Shown one piece after another: positions 7,918-18,029 of a stretch of 64,000 nt of DNA. Position 1 is the first letter of the stretch; each line of letters begins with the position of its first letter. The stretch lies in assembly GCA_037130755.1 (NCBI GenBank), contig JBAXSI010000001.1:149565-213564 (forward strand). The letters are read 5' to 3'. Origin of the DNA: UBA10649 sp037130755 (GTDB taxonomy: Bacteria > Actinomycetota > Actinomycetes > S36-B12). The position numbers and the translations under genes were made by a program. Under the pieces are notes generated by a model. It worked only from the letters and a program-made list of their open reading frames with translations. It was not told where the DNA came from and did not search any database.

Positions 7918-9462
7918 ATGCCCGACGAGGACGTGGTACGGCCGATCAACCCGCTTCGCGACCCGCTGGACCAACGGCTCCCGCGTGTCGCCGGTCCCTG
8001 CGGCATGGTGCTGTTCGGCGTGACAGGCGACCTGTCCCGCAAGAAGGTCATGCCCGCCATCTACGACCTCGCCAATCGCGGGCTGCTTCCGCCGGGCTTC
8101 AGCCTCGTCGGATTCGCCCGCCGCGACTGGGCCGACCAGGACTTCGCCCAGATCGTGCACGACTCGGTGCGCGAGCACGCACGCACCCCATTCCGTGAGG
8201 AGACCTGGCGACAACTGTCGGAGGGCATTCGCTTCGTCGCCGGCGACCTCGGCGACCCGGAGGCATACCTCGCGCTCAAGGGTGTCGTGGAGGAACTCGA
8301 CAAGACCAGGGGAACCGGCGGAAACCACGCCTTCTACCTGTCCATCCCCCCTGGCCTGTTTCCGGTCGTCCTCGAGCACTTGAAGACGTCCGGGCTGGCC
8401 GAGGACCGACCCGAGGCATGGCGTCGCGTCGTCATCGAGAAGCCGTTCGGACACGACCTCGCCAGCGCCGAGGAGTTGAACCGCATCGTCGGCGAGGTCT
8501 TCGCGTCAGGTTCGGTGTTCCGCATCGACCACTACCTCGGCAAGGAGACGGTCCAGAACATCCTGGCCGTTCGGTTCGCCAACACGATGTTCGAGCCGCT
8601 GTGGAACAGCCACTTCGTCGACAACGTCCAGATCACCATGGCCGAGGACATCGGCATCGGCGGTCGAGCCGGCTACTACGACGGCATCGGCGCCGCTCGC
8701 GACGTCATCCAGAACCACCTCCTGCAACTCCTCGCGCTCACGGCGATGGAGGAGCCGCTGTCCTTCGCGCCCGACGACGTCCGTGCCGAGAAGGAGAAGG
8801 TGCTCCGCGCCGTCACCCTCCCCCGCGAGCTCGACAAGCACACGTGCCGCGGTCAGTACGCGACCGGCTGGCAGGGCGGAATCCCCGTCAAGGGGTATCT
8901 CGAAGAGGACGGCATCTCGCCGGAGAGCACCACCGAGACCTACGCCGCCGTACGGGTCGACGTCGACAACCGTCGCTGGGCTGGCGTCCCGTTCTACCTG
9001 CGCACCGGCAAGCGCCTCGGTCGACGCGTCACCGAGGTCGCCGTGGTGTTCAAGCGCGCCCCGCACCTGCCGTTCGCGAAGACGGCCGTTCAGGAACTCA
9101 GCAACAACGCCTTCGTCTTTCGCATCCAGCCCGACGAGGGCATCACCGTCCGCTTCGGATCCAAGGTGCCCAACACGTCGTCGGTGCAGGTGCGCGACGT
9201 GACGATGGACTTCCAGTACGGCGAGTCCTTCGTCGACTCCAGCCCGGAGGCCTACGAACGGCTCATCCTCGACGTGCTCCTCGGCGACCCGCCGCTGTTC
9301 CCCCGGCACGAAGAGGTCGAGCTCGGCTGGCGAATCCTCGACCCGGTGCTCGACTTCTGGGCGAACCACGGCAAGCCCGAGCAGTACGTCTCAGGCGGGT
9401 GGGGACCGCATTCCAGCTACGACATGATCGGTCGCGACGGGCGCGCATGGAGACGGCCATGA
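7918..9462 (+). CDS. zwf: Glucose-6-phosphate 1-dehydrogenase
   Basis: 514-residue enzyme of the oxidative pentose phosphate branch; oxidises glucose 6-phosphate to 6-phosphogluconolactone with NADP. The nucleotide fold begins at VLFGVTGDLSRKKVMPAIYD, the substrate site is RIDHYLGKE and the conserved VIEKPFGHD precedes it. The reading frame is open much further upstream, through tal, but the ATG at 7918, 2 nt after the tal stop, fits the family length. Followed by opcA, needed for its activity in actinobacteria. Confidence 0.96.
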   Translation: MPDEDVVRPINPLRDPLDQRLPRVAGPCGMVLFGVTGDLSRKKVMPAIYDLANRGLLPPGFSLVGFARRDWADQDFAQIVHDSVREHARTPFREETWRQLSEGIRFVAGDLGDPEAYLALKGVVEELDKTRGTGGNHAFYLSIPPGLFPVVLEHLKTSGLAEDRPEAWRRVVIEKPFGHDLASAEELNRIVGEVFASGSVFRIDHYLGKETVQNILAVRFANTMFEPLWNSHFVDNVQITMAEDIGIGGRAGYYDGIGAARDVIQNHLLQLLALTAMEEPLSFAPDDVRAEKEKVLRAVTLPRELDKHTCRGQYATGWQGGIPVKGYLEEDGISPESTTETYAAVRVDVDNRRWAGVPFYLRTGKRLGRRVTEVAVVFKRAPHLPFAKTAVQELSNNAFVFRIQPDEGITVRFGSKVPNTSSVQVRDVTMDFQYGESFVDSSPEAYERLILDVLLGDPPLFPRHEEVELGWRILDPVLDFWANHGKPEQYVSGGWGPHSSYDMIGRDGRAWRRP

Positions 9463-9493
9463 ACAGCCGTCGGCCAGTGGAAGGAAGACGGCC

Positions 9494-10390
9494 ATGATCC
9501 GGCTCGAGGACACCAGCGGCGGAGCGGTCGCGGCGGCCATCGCATCCGAGCGCCATCGCATGGGCTCATCTGCCACCGGGATGGTGCTCACCCTCCTCAT
9601 TCTCAGCGACGAGGAGTCGCAGGCTGATGCCACTGCGGCGGCGGTGAGTGCTGCCCGACAGCACCCGATGCGGATCGTGACGTTGATCCCTCGGCCCGGC
9701 AAGGACACCCGACTCGATGCCGACATCTCCGTCGGCGGCGACGACGGTCCTGGCGAGGTCGCAGTCCTTCGACTCCGCGGCAAGCTCGCCGAGCACGCGA
9801 ATTCCGTCGCGGTGCCGCTGCTTCTGAGCGACACTCCCGTCGTCGCCTACTGGCCGGCACACTCACCGGACATTCCCGACGACGATCCGATCGGGCGACA
9901 CGCGCAGCGCCGGATCACCGACTGCGCTGCGGCACTCGACATCACCCGTGAACTCGCGGACCGCAAGGCCGGCTACCGTCCAGGCGACACGGACCTCAGC
10001 TGGACCCGCCTGACCCCGTGGCGGTCGGTGCTGGCATCCGCGCTGGACCAGCCAGCCGGCAAGATCTCTCACGTCACGATCGAGGCCGAGGACAACAACC
10101 CGAGCGCGCTCCTGCTGACCACGTGGCTCGGTCGTCGCCTGCACTGCCCGGTCGAGTTGAAGACGAGCGGAGGCCCCGGCATCACGCAGGTACGCCTCGT
10201 CTCGGCGAGCGGGGACATCACTGTCAGCAGGACCGACGGCGTCAACGCGGTCCTGTCCCGCCCGGACACTCCGGACTCGCGCGTCGCCCTGCCGAGACGG
10301 GACCTCGCCGAACTGCTTTCCGAGGAACTGCGCCGACTCGACCCTGACGAGGTCTACGGCGAGGTCATCACCCACGAGGGTGGCCAGTGA
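9494..10390 (+). CDS. opcA: Glucose-6-phosphate dehydrogenase assembly protein OpcA
   Basis: 298-residue OpcA family protein. In cyanobacteria and actinobacteria OpcA is an allosteric or assembly partner of Zwf; it has no known catalytic role. The family's central VPLLLSDTPVVAYWPAH segment and a C-terminal region of mixed alpha/beta character are present. The ATG at 9494 follows the ribosome site GGAAGGAAGA. Its stop region overlaps the GTG of pgl by 4 nt. Position directly after zwf supports the call. Confidence 0.93.
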   Translation: MIRLEDTSGGAVAAAIASERHRMGSSATGMVLTLLILSDEESQADATAAAVSAARQHPMRIVTLIPRPGKDTRLDADISVGGDDGPGEVAVLRLRGKLAEHANSVAVPLLLSDTPVVAYWPAHSPDIPDDDPIGRHAQRRITDCAAALDITRELADRKAGYRPGDTDLSWTRLTPWRSVLASALDQPAGKISHVTIEAEDNNPSALLLTTWLGRRLHCPVELKTSGGPGITQVRLVSASGDITVSRTDGVNAVLSRPDTPDSRVALPRRDLAELLSEELRRLDPDEVYGEVITHEGGQ

Positions 10391-11163
10391 GCCCAGTCGA
10401 GGTCCTGCGGCATCCGGACGCCGCCGACCTCGCGGAGGCTGCCGCCGCACGCCTGATCACGACGATCGTCGAGCGGCAGTCGGCCGCCGGAAGCGCTTCG
10501 ATCTGCCTGACCGGTGGACGGATCGGCACCGCGGTCCTCGCCGCCGTTGCCGGCAGCCCCGCGTGCGATGCCGTCGACTGGTCGGCCGTCGACATCTGGT
10601 GGGGCGACGAGCGGTACCTGCCCTCCGGCGACCCTGAACGCAATGAGACTGGCGCTCGAACCGACCTCCTCGACCTGGTCGACGTCGATCCGGCCCGCGT
10701 GCACCCGATGCCGACGCCAGACCAGTCCGGCGGAGATGTCGACCGGGCCGCGGAGATGTACGCGCAGGACCTGGCCCGCGCGACCCATCCTGACGACCAC
10801 GGGGCGGCGCCGTCGTTCGACATCCTCATGCTCGGCATCGGGCCCGATGGGCACGTGGCCTCGCTGTTCCCCGAGCAGCCCGCACTCCACGACACCCGCT
10901 CGTGCACGGCCGTGCGCGGAGCCCCCAAGCCGCCGCCCGTGCGCATCTCGTTGACGTTCCCCTCCATCGAGGGCGCCAAGGAGGTCTGGATCCTGGCCAG
11001 CGGCGAGGAGAAGGCCAGCGCGGTACGCCTGGCCCTGACCGCGGAGGCCGGAAGGTTCCAGGTACCGGCCGCCGGGGCCCGCGGCCGCGAGCGCACCCTG
11101 TTCCTGCTCGACGAGTCGGCCGCGAGCAAGCTGCCGTCGACGATGGGACGGCCCAGCGCATAG
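10387..11163 (+). CDS. pgl: 6-phosphogluconolactonase
   Basis: 258-residue hydrolase that opens 6-phosphogluconolactone made by Zwf. It has the NagB/DevB-type motifs TGGRIGTAVLAAV and DIWWGDERYLPSGDPERNE, and MLGIGPDGHVASLFPEQPAL around the catalytic histidine. GTG start at 10387 overlaps opcA (GTGA). Last gene of the pentose phosphate operon, followed by a strong hairpin terminator. Confidence 0.94.
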   Translation: MSPVEVLRHPDAADLAEAAAARLITTIVERQSAAGSASICLTGGRIGTAVLAAVAGSPACDAVDWSAVDIWWGDERYLPSGDPERNETGARTDLLDLVDVDPARVHPMPTPDQSGGDVDRAAEMYAQDLARATHPDDHGAAPSFDILMLGIGPDGHVASLFPEQPALHDTRSCTAVRGAPKPPPVRISLTFPSIEGAKEVWILASGEEKASAVRLALTAEAGRFQVPAAGARGRERTLFLLDESAASKLPSTMGRPSA

Positions 11164-11164
11164 C

Positions 11165-11194
11165 ACGACCCCGGACCGATCGGCCCGGGGTCGT
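11165..11194. terminator. Bidirectional hairpin terminator between pgl and rbpA
   Basis: Arms ACGACCCCGG (11165-11174) and CCGGGGTCGT (11185-11194) are perfectly complementary and begin one base after the pgl stop; TCTTGT follows on the plus strand. It lies between convergent pgl and rbpA and can serve both. Confidence 0.8.
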
Positions 11195-11211
11195 CTTGTG
11201 TTCGGTGCCGC

Positions 11212-11544
11212 CTAGACGCCGCGAAGCTTCTGCAGTGCCTCTTCGAGGATGGCCGCGCCGTCCTTGTCGGACCTGCGCTCCTTCACATACGCGAGGTGCG
11301 TCTTGTAGGGCTCGATCTTCGGCGGGGCCGGCGGGTTCTCCTTGTCCGGACCGGCCGGCAGGCCGCAGCGCGGGCAGTCCCACTCTTCCGGGATGGCCGC
11401 GTCGACCGCAAAGCTCGGCTTGGACTCATGCCCGCGCGAGCACCAGAACGACACCCACATGCGTGGGGCGGCCTCGCCGCGCTCGGCCTCGCCCATGGGG
11501 CCAGCACCGACACGGCTGCCGCGGATTGCGCTTCCTCCGGCCAT
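11212..11544 (-). CDS. rbpA: RNA polymerase-binding protein RbpA
   Basis: 110-residue actinobacterial transcription factor that binds RNA polymerase and the principal sigma factor and stabilises the open complex. The core has WVSFWCSRGHESKPSFA and a CPRCGLPAG cysteine pair, and the C-terminal sigma-interacting helix includes YVKERRSDKDGAAILEEALQ. The start ATG at 11544 has the ribosome site GAGGAG. It follows secG by 19 nt on the same strand. RbpA is restricted to actinobacteria, which fixes the phylum. Confidence 0.95.
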   Translation of the reverse strand: MAGGSAIRGSRVGAGPMGEAERGEAAPRMWVSFWCSRGHESKPSFAVDAAIPEEWDCPRCGLPAGPDKENPPAPPKIEPYKTHLAYVKERRSDKDGAAILEEALQKLRGV

Positions 11545-11563
11545 TCTTGTGGGTCTCCTCGTG

Positions 11564-11812
11564 CTAGGCCGCGGCGCTGACGAGCAGCCCTACGGCGACG
11601 ATGCAGGCGGCCCAGATCAAGGCCAGACCCACCGTGAGTCGATCAAGGTTCTTCTCGGCGACCGAAGAGCCGCCGATCGATGAGCTCACGCCGCCGCCGA
11701 AGAGGTCGGACAGGCCGCCGCCCTTGCCGCGGTGGAGCAGAATCAAGACCACGAGCAGGACGCTGGTGATCACGAGGATGACGGCGAGCGCGATCGTCAG
11801 CGCGGTGATCAT
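11564..11812 (-). CDS. secG: Preprotein translocase subunit SecG
   Basis: 82-residue SecG, the small accessory subunit of the SecYEG protein export channel. Two membrane helices (about residues 3-25 and 60-80) flank the conserved cytosolic loop HRGKGGGLSDLFGGG. The start ATG at 11812 has a GGGAGTAAG ribosome site. Position after tpiA is the standard gap-pgk-tpiA-secG order of Gram-positive bacteria. Confidence 0.94.
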   Translation of the reverse strand: MITALTIALAVILVITSVLLVVLILLHRGKGGGLSDLFGGGVSSSIGGSSVAEKNLDRLTVGLALIWAACIVAVGLLVSAAA

Positions 11813-11904
11813 TCACTTACTCCCATGGTGTGCTGCCCGGGTGCGGGCCGGTCAAGTCGGTCCGGCTGTGCGCCAGGACTCCTAGAGGATAGACGCAAGG
11901 TCCG

Positions 11905-12701
<797 letters not shown>

Positions 12702-12702
<1 letters not shown>

Positions 12703-13919
12703 CAGGCGTTCTCCTCCAGGACTGCGAGTCCGGGCAGGGTCTTGCCCTCCAGGAACTCAAGGCTCGCACCGCCACCGGTGCTGATGTGGGTGAACTTGTC
12801 CTCATCGACGTCGAGGATGCGAACCGCCGCGGCAGAGTCGCCGCCACCGATCACGGTGATGGCCGACGAGTCGGCCATCGCGCGGGCCACGGCAAGCGTG
12901 CCACCAGCGAACGGCTCCATCTCGAACACGCCCATTGGCCCGTTCCAGACGACGGTCCCTGCGTCGGCGATCTTGCTGGCGAACAGCTCGCGCGTGCGCG
13001 GGCCGATGTCGAGTCCCATCCAGCCATCGGGAATGGCGTCGGCCGCGACGACCTCCGTGTTCGCATCCGCCGCGAAGGCGTCAGCGATCACGAAGTCGAC
13101 CGGCAGCAGCAGCTCGACGCCCTTGGCCTTGGCCTGATCGATGAAGCCCCTGACGACGTCGATCTGATCCGCCTCGAGCAGCGAGTTGCCGACACCGTGG
13201 CCCTGGGCCGCGAGGAAGGTGTAGGCCATGCCGCCCCCGATGAGGAGTCGGTCGACTCGCGTGATGAGGCTGCCGATCACGCCCAGCTTGTCGCTGACCT
13301 TCGAACCACCGAGCACGACCACGAACGGGCGAGCCGGATCGGCCATGATCTTGCCGAAGACCGACGCCTCCTTGTGCACCAGGCGGCCTGCGGCGTTGGG
13401 CAGGAGCCGGGCGACGTCGGTGACCGACGCCTGGTTGCGATGCACGACGCCGAAGCCGTCGGACACGTACACGTCACCCAAGGCGGCCAGGTCCGCCGCG
13501 AGCGCCTCGCGCTCCTCCGCGACCTTGCTGGTCTCCCGAGCGTCGAACCGGATGTTCTCCAGCAGCAGGACGTCACCGGACTCCAGGGCCGCCACCATCG
13601 CGCGGGCATGCGGACCGGTGATGTCGTCGGCGACCTCCACATCGGCGTCGAGCAGTTCGCTGAGCCGATCGGCGATCGGTTGCAGAGTCAGGCCCTCGAC
13701 CCGCTCGCCCTTGGCTCGGCCAAGGTGCGCGATCAGGACGACCTTGGCCCCTTGGTCACGCAAGTACGTGATCGTCGGCAGCGCCGCACGAATGCGGCCG
13801 TCGTCGGTGATCACCTTCATGTCGTCCGGACCGTCCGGGCCATCGGCCAACGGGACGTTGAAGTCCGCGCGGACCAGCACCGTACGCCCGGCGACCTCAA
13901 GGTCGTCGAGTGACTTCAT
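12702..13919 (-). CDS. pgk: Phosphoglycerate kinase
   Basis: 405-residue two-domain glycolytic kinase that transfers phosphate from 1,3-bisphosphoglycerate to ADP. Conserved features include VLVRADFNVP near the N-terminus, LIAHLGRAKG, the hinge region with VLGGSKVSDKLGVI and the nucleotide site GGGDSAAAV. Length is normal. It starts 9 nt after gap and overlaps tpiA by one base. Confidence 0.97.
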
Positions 13920-13928
13920 CTCAGATCC

Positions 13929-14933
13929 TCAGAGCTTCGAGCCGACGAGGCCGACGAGGTCAACCAGGCGGTTGCTGTAGCCCCACTCGTTGTCGTACCA
14001 GCCGACGACCTTCGCCATGTTGCCGTTCACGTAGGTCAGGCCCGAGTCGAAGATGCACGACGACGGATCGGTGACGATGTCGGTCGAGACGATCGGGTCC
14101 TCGGTGTACTGCAGGTAGCCCTTGAGCGGGCCTTCGGCCGCAGCCTTGATCGCCGCGTTGATCTCTTCCTTCGTCGCCGCGGTCTTGAGCTCCACGGTGA
14201 GGTCGGTTGCCGAGCCGGTCGGGACCGGAACGCGCATCGCGTAGCCGTCGAGCTTGCCCTTGAGCTGCGGCATGACGAGGGCGATGGCCTTCGCGGCGCC
14301 CGTGGTCGTCGGGATCATGTTGAGGGCTGCCGCACGCGCGCGACGCAGGTCCTTGTGCGGGTAGTCAAGGACGTTCTGGTCGTTGGTGTACGCGTGGATC
14401 GTGGTCATGAGGCCGCGCTCGATGCCGAATGCGTCGTCGATGACCTTGGCCATCGGCGCGAGGCAGTTGGTGGTGCAGGAGGCGTTCGAGATGACGACGT
14501 CCGTGGCGGGGTTGTAGTCCTTGTCGTTCACGCCCATGACGATCGTGATGTCCTCGCCCGTTGCCGGCGCGGAGATGATGACCTTCTTGGCACCGGCGGT
14601 GACGTGCTTCTTCGCATCCTCGGCCTTGGTGAAGAAGCCGGTGGATTCGATCACGATGTCCGCGCCGACCTTGGCCCACGGAAGGGCAGCCGGGTCGCGC
14701 TCGGCGAAGACCGGAATGGACTTGCCGTCGATGACGATCTCGCCTTCGCCAGCTACGACGTCCTTGCCGAGGCGGCCGAGGATGCTGTCGTACTTCAGCA
14801 GGTGGGCGAGGGTCTTGGTGTCAGTCAGATCGTTGATGCCCACGATCTCGATGTCGGCGCCGCTGGTCAGCACGGCCCGGTAGAAGTTGCGACCGATACG
14901 GCCAAATCCATTGATGCCGACCTTGACTGTCAC
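13929..14933 (-). CDS. gap: Glyceraldehyde-3-phosphate dehydrogenase, type I
   Basis: 334-residue NAD-dependent enzyme of glycolysis. The Rossmann start VKVGINGFGRIGR and the catalytic cysteine motif ISNASCTTNCLAP are clear, as is the C-terminal WYDNEWGYSNR. The start is GTG at 14933 with the strong ribosome site AAGGAGT. First gene of the glycolytic cluster; a TAGGGT -10 box and a pair of GTTACCG direct repeats lie upstream. Confidence 0.97.
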   Translation of the reverse strand: MTVKVGINGFGRIGRNFYRAVLTSGADIEIVGINDLTDTKTLAHLLKYDSILGRLGKDVVAGEGEIVIDGKSIPVFAERDPAALPWAKVGADIVIESTGFFTKAEDAKKHVTAGAKKVIISAPATGEDITIVMGVNDKDYNPATDVVISNASCTTNCLAPMAKVIDDAFGIERGLMTTIHAYTNDQNVLDYPHKDLRRARAAALNMIPTTTGAAKAIALVMPQLKGKLDGYAMRVPVPTGSATDLTVELKTAATKEEINAAIKAAAEGPLKGYLQYTEDPIVSTDIVTDPSSCIFDSGLTYVNGNMAKVVGWYDNEWGYSNRLVDLVGLVGSKL

Positions 14934-15003
14934 TGTCTACTCCTTGACGAAAGGACTTCCGCCTCGTGGGCGGGTACCGGGCAGGTCGCCCGCAAACGCT
15001 TCC

Positions 15004-15009
15004 ACCCTA
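15004..15009 (-). promoter_or_regulatory. -10 box TAGGGT, gap promoter
   Basis: Reads TAGGGT on the minus strand about 70 nt upstream of the gap start. The region about 17-18 nt further upstream is a weak -35 (AACACT or TAACAC). Confidence 0.4.
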
Positions 15010-15018
15010 TCGAAGCCC

Positions 15019-15036
15019 GTTACCGAAGTGTTACCG
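15019..15036. promoter_or_regulatory. Direct repeat GTTACCG, period 11, at the gap promoter
   Basis: GTTACCG occurs at 15019-15025 and again at 15030-15036, one helical turn apart, within the spacer and -35 region of the apparent gap promoter. Possible regulator site; no regulator is identified. Confidence 0.35.
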
Positions 15037-15093
15037 GCCAGCGAACAGGCGTCGACCTTTGGACGACGACCCGGCCCAGCCCGGTAGCCCAGG

Positions 15094-16074
15094 TCAGGGC
15101 AGGAGCATGTCGGCACCGAGTGCGGACTCGGTACCGGGGATGCCGAGCTCGCTCGCGCGCTTGTCGGCAAGGGCAAGCAGGCGACGGATGCGACCGGCGA
15201 TGGCATCCTTGGTCATCGGCGGATCGGCGAGGGCTCCGAGCTCCTCCAGGCTGGCCTGCTGATGCTCGAGGCGAAGTCGCCCGGCAACGACCAGATGGTC
15301 GGGGACATCGTCGCCGAGGATCTCCATGGCACGCTGCACCCGTGCTCCCGCCGCCACGGCTGCTCGCGCGGACCGGCGCAGGTTGGCGTCGTCGAAGTTC
15401 GCGAGCCGGTTCGCGGTGGCCCGGACCTCGCGTCGCATCCGCCGCTCCTCCCAGGCGAGAACCGACTCGTGAGCGCCCAGGCGAGTCAGCATCGCGCCGA
15501 TGGCGTCCCCGTCGCGGATCACCACGCGGTCGACGCCCCGGACCTCGCGGGATTTTGCCGAGATGCCCAGGCGCCGGGCGGCACCCACCAGTGCCAGCGC
15601 GGCCTCGGGTCCGGGGCAGGTGATCTCCATCGATGACGATCGGCCCGGCTCGGTGAGGGAGCCGTGCGCGAGGAATGCACCCCGCCACGCGGACTCGCAG
15701 TCGCACAGACCGCCGGACACGATCGCCGGCGGAAGGCCACGCACGGGGCGGCCGCTGCCGTCGACGATGCCCGTCTGTCGCGCGAGCGCCTCTCCTCCGT
15801 CCACGACCCTGACGAGGTAGCGCGTGCCCTTGCGCAGTCCGCCGGACTGCACCATGGCGAGGTCGCTCTCGTGACCATAGATGTCGAAGATGTCCTTGCG
15901 CAGACGACGAGCCGTGGCGCCGGTGTCGAGGTCCGCCTCGATCACGATGTGACCCGAGACGATGTGCAGGCCGCCTGCGAACCTCAGGATCGTGGAGACC
16001 TCGGCCTTGCGGCAGCACACCTTGGTGATCTCCACCCGGCTCAGTTCGTCCTTGACCGCGGCCGTCATCGCCAT
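15094..16074 (-). CDS. whiA: Sporulation/division regulator WhiA
   Basis: 326-residue WhiA, a DNA-binding protein with an N-terminal LAGLIDADG-homing-endonuclease-like domain (without nuclease function) and a C-terminal helix-turn-helix domain with KDAIAGRIRRLLALADK. In streptomycetes it co-activates sporulation and division genes with WhiB. The ATG at 16074 gives the family N-terminus MAMTAAVKDELSRVE; a GTG 13 codons upstream (16113) is possible but less likely. It is the last gene of the uvrC-rapZ-yvcK-whiA operon. Confidence 0.94.
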   Translation of the reverse strand: MAMTAAVKDELSRVEITKVCCRKAEVSTILRFAGGLHIVSGHIVIEADLDTGATARRLRKDIFDIYGHESDLAMVQSGGLRKGTRYLVRVVDGGEALARQTGIVDGSGRPVRGLPPAIVSGGLCDCESAWRGAFLAHGSLTEPGRSSSMEITCPGPEAALALVGAARRLGISAKSREVRGVDRVVIRDGDAIGAMLTRLGAHESVLAWEERRMRREVRATANRLANFDDANLRRSARAAVAAGARVQRAMEILGDDVPDHLVVAGRLRLEHQQASLEELGALADPPMTKDAIAGRIRRLLALADKRASELGIPGTESALGADMLLP

Positions 16075-16134
16075 TGCACTGCCACGCTCCAGTCCCCCCT
16101 CAGCGGCGCGCACGGAACCCGGCGCGCCTCACAC

Positions 16135-17124
16135 CTAGGCGAGCACCGTATCGAATGCGACCGCCAGCCGCTGCGGGTCGTGCTGTCCGGCGGCCTGTGG
16201 GTCGGTCTTGGCCACGTCGGTGAGGAACAGGTCCGCCCCCAGATCCGACGCCGACCGCTCCAGCGCCTCGCGGTCCTCCACGTGATGGCGATCGGCGATC
16301 ACGGTGTCGATCCGGAGGTCCGGCAGGAAGTTGTAGAGCACGTCGAGGTACGTGTGCGCGTGGAAGTCGGACGTCTCGCCCACCTGCGGATTGAGGTTGA
16401 GCACCACGATTCGCTTGGCCTGGCTGGCGGTGATCGCCTTCGCGAGCTCGGGGATGACAAGGTGCGGAATGACCGATGTGTACCAGGAGCCCGGGCCGAG
16501 GACCAGCGCGTCAGCGTCGCCCACGGCCTCCAGCGCCTCGTGACAGGCGGGCGGCTCAGGCGGGTCAAGTGAGATGTCGAGCACCGTTCCCGGAGTCGTG
16601 GCCACCTCGACCTGCCCCCGAACAACGGTGACTTCGTCGGGTCGGGCCGGGTCATGACCCATAACCTCGGCGACGATGGTGAGCGGAACCGTCGTGCACG
16701 GCAGCACCCGCCCGTGCGCCTCGAGAAGAGAGCCGACCCAGTCGAGCCCGGTCACCGCATCGCCGCTCTGCTCCCACAGCGCCGTGATGAGGAGGTTTCC
16801 CACACTGTGGCCGGCGAGCTCACCCTCGCCGCCGAAACGATGCTGGATGACCTGCTGCCATGTGCGTCCCCACGAGTCGTCGCCGCAGAGCGCGGCCAGA
16901 GCCATGCGAAGGTCGCCGGGCGGGATGATGCCGAACTCCTCGCGAAGGCGGCCGCTGGAGCCGCCGTCGTCGGCTACGCCGACCACCGCGGTCAGGGAGT
17001 CCGTCACGCGCCGCAGTCCTTGCAGCGATGCGGCCAGACCGTGTCCGCCGCCGAGCGCCACCACGCGGCGCCGGGAGCGACGCCCAAGGGACGAACCCAG
17101 ATGTGCGCCGCGCCGATTGGTCAT
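16135..17124 (-). CDS. yvcK: YvcK/CofD-like UDP-sugar binding protein
   Basis: 329-residue protein of the YvcK (gluconeogenesis factor, CofD-like) family, which binds UDP-N-acetylglucosamine and affects cell-wall metabolism and carbon source use. Diagnostic stretches are VALGGGHGLAASLQGLR, GVADDGGSSGRLREE, PPGDLRMALAAL and LGPGSWYTSVIPHL. The ATG at 17124 overlaps the rapZ stop (ATGA), so I chose it over an upstream in-frame start at 17151. Conserved operon with rapZ and whiA. Confidence 0.93.
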   Translation of the reverse strand: MTNRRGAHLGSSLGRRSRRRVVALGGGHGLAASLQGLRRVTDSLTAVVGVADDGGSSGRLREEFGIIPPGDLRMALAALCGDDSWGRTWQQVIQHRFGGEGELAGHSVGNLLITALWEQSGDAVTGLDWVGSLLEAHGRVLPCTTVPLTIVAEVMGHDPARPDEVTVVRGQVEVATTPGTVLDISLDPPEPPACHEALEAVGDADALVLGPGSWYTSVIPHLVIPELAKAITASQAKRIVVLNLNPQVGETSDFHAHTYLDVLYNFLPDLRIDTVIADRHHVEDREALERSASDLGADLFLTDVAKTDPQAAGQHDPQRLAVAFDTVLA

Positions 17125-18029
17125 TCGCGACCCAGGTCGCGGTGCGTGCACGTCGTGCGAACACCGCCGGCGTTGAGCTTCGCGGCGAGCGCCTCCGACA
17201 TCGCCACACTGCGGTGCTTGCCACCCGTGCAGCCGATCGCCACCGTGACATACCGCTTGCCCTCGCGGATGTAGCCGTCGGCGACGATGCGCACCAGGCG
17301 TGTGTACGTGTCGAGGAACTCCTCGGCTCCCGGGCGCCCGAGGACGTCGACAGCGACCGGATCATCGAGACCCGTCAGCGGGCGCAGCCGCTCGTCCCAG
17401 AACGGGTTCGGCAGGAACCGCACGTCCGCGACCATGTCGGAGTCCACCGGGATGCCGTACTTGAAGCCGAACGAGACCACTGTGCAGGTGAGGACGATCG
17501 GCCCCGTCTCACCGAAGGCCTGCTCGATGCGCCGGCGCAGCTCGTGGACGTTGATGGACGTCGTATCGATGACGAGGTCGGCCTTCGAGCGAAGCTCTCC
17601 GAGCAGTTCACGCTCCGCCTGAAGTCCGTCGAGGATGCGCGCTCCGTGCTGGAGCGGGTGAGGTCGACGCGAGCTCTCGAATCGACGCACGAGCGACTCG
17701 TCGGACGCCTCCAGGAAGACAACCCGCACGTCGACACCGTCGCGCGGGAGGGTGCGGACGATCTCGTCGATCCGGCTGAAGAACGAACCGCTTCGCGCGT
17801 CGAGGACGACAGCGACGCGCTCCACGTCGGGCGTGTGCCGGGCGAGGTCGATCGCCGACTCCAGCAGTGACGGGGGCATGTTGTCGATGACGAACCAGCC
17901 GAGGTCCTCCAGCGCACGTGCTGCCGTGGACCGGCCGGCGCCGGACATGCCGGTGAGGAGGACCAGCCTCAGCGCGTGCTCGGGCTCCTGCGTCTCGTCC
18001 ACGATGGTCCCTTCGACGAAGCCCATCAT
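17121..18029 (-). CDS. rapZ: RNase adapter / nucleotide-binding protein RapZ
   Basis: 302-residue RapZ (YvcJ) family P-loop protein. In enterobacteria RapZ tunes GlcN6P synthase through small RNAs; in actinobacteria its function is less defined. The P-loop is GMSGAGRSTAARAL, with arginine where a classical Walker A has lysine. The C-terminal domain has FGFKYG, DVRFLPNPFW and the conserved GCTGGKHRSVAMSEAL. The start region has two in-frame ATGs (18029 and 18026), the first overlapping the uvrC stop. Confidence 0.93.
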   Translation of the reverse strand: MMGFVEGTIVDETQEPEHALRLVLLTGMSGAGRSTAARALEDLGWFVIDNMPPSLLESAIDLARHTPDVERVAVVLDARSGSFFSRIDEIVRTLPRDGVDVRVVFLEASDESLVRRFESSRRPHPLQHGARILDGLQAERELLGELRSKADLVIDTTSINVHELRRRIEQAFGETGPIVLTCTVVSFGFKYGIPVDSDMVADVRFLPNPFWDERLRPLTGLDDPVAVDVLGRPGAEEFLDTYTRLVRIVADGYIREGKRYVTVAIGCTGGKHRSVAMSEALAAKLNAGGVRTTCTHRDLGRE

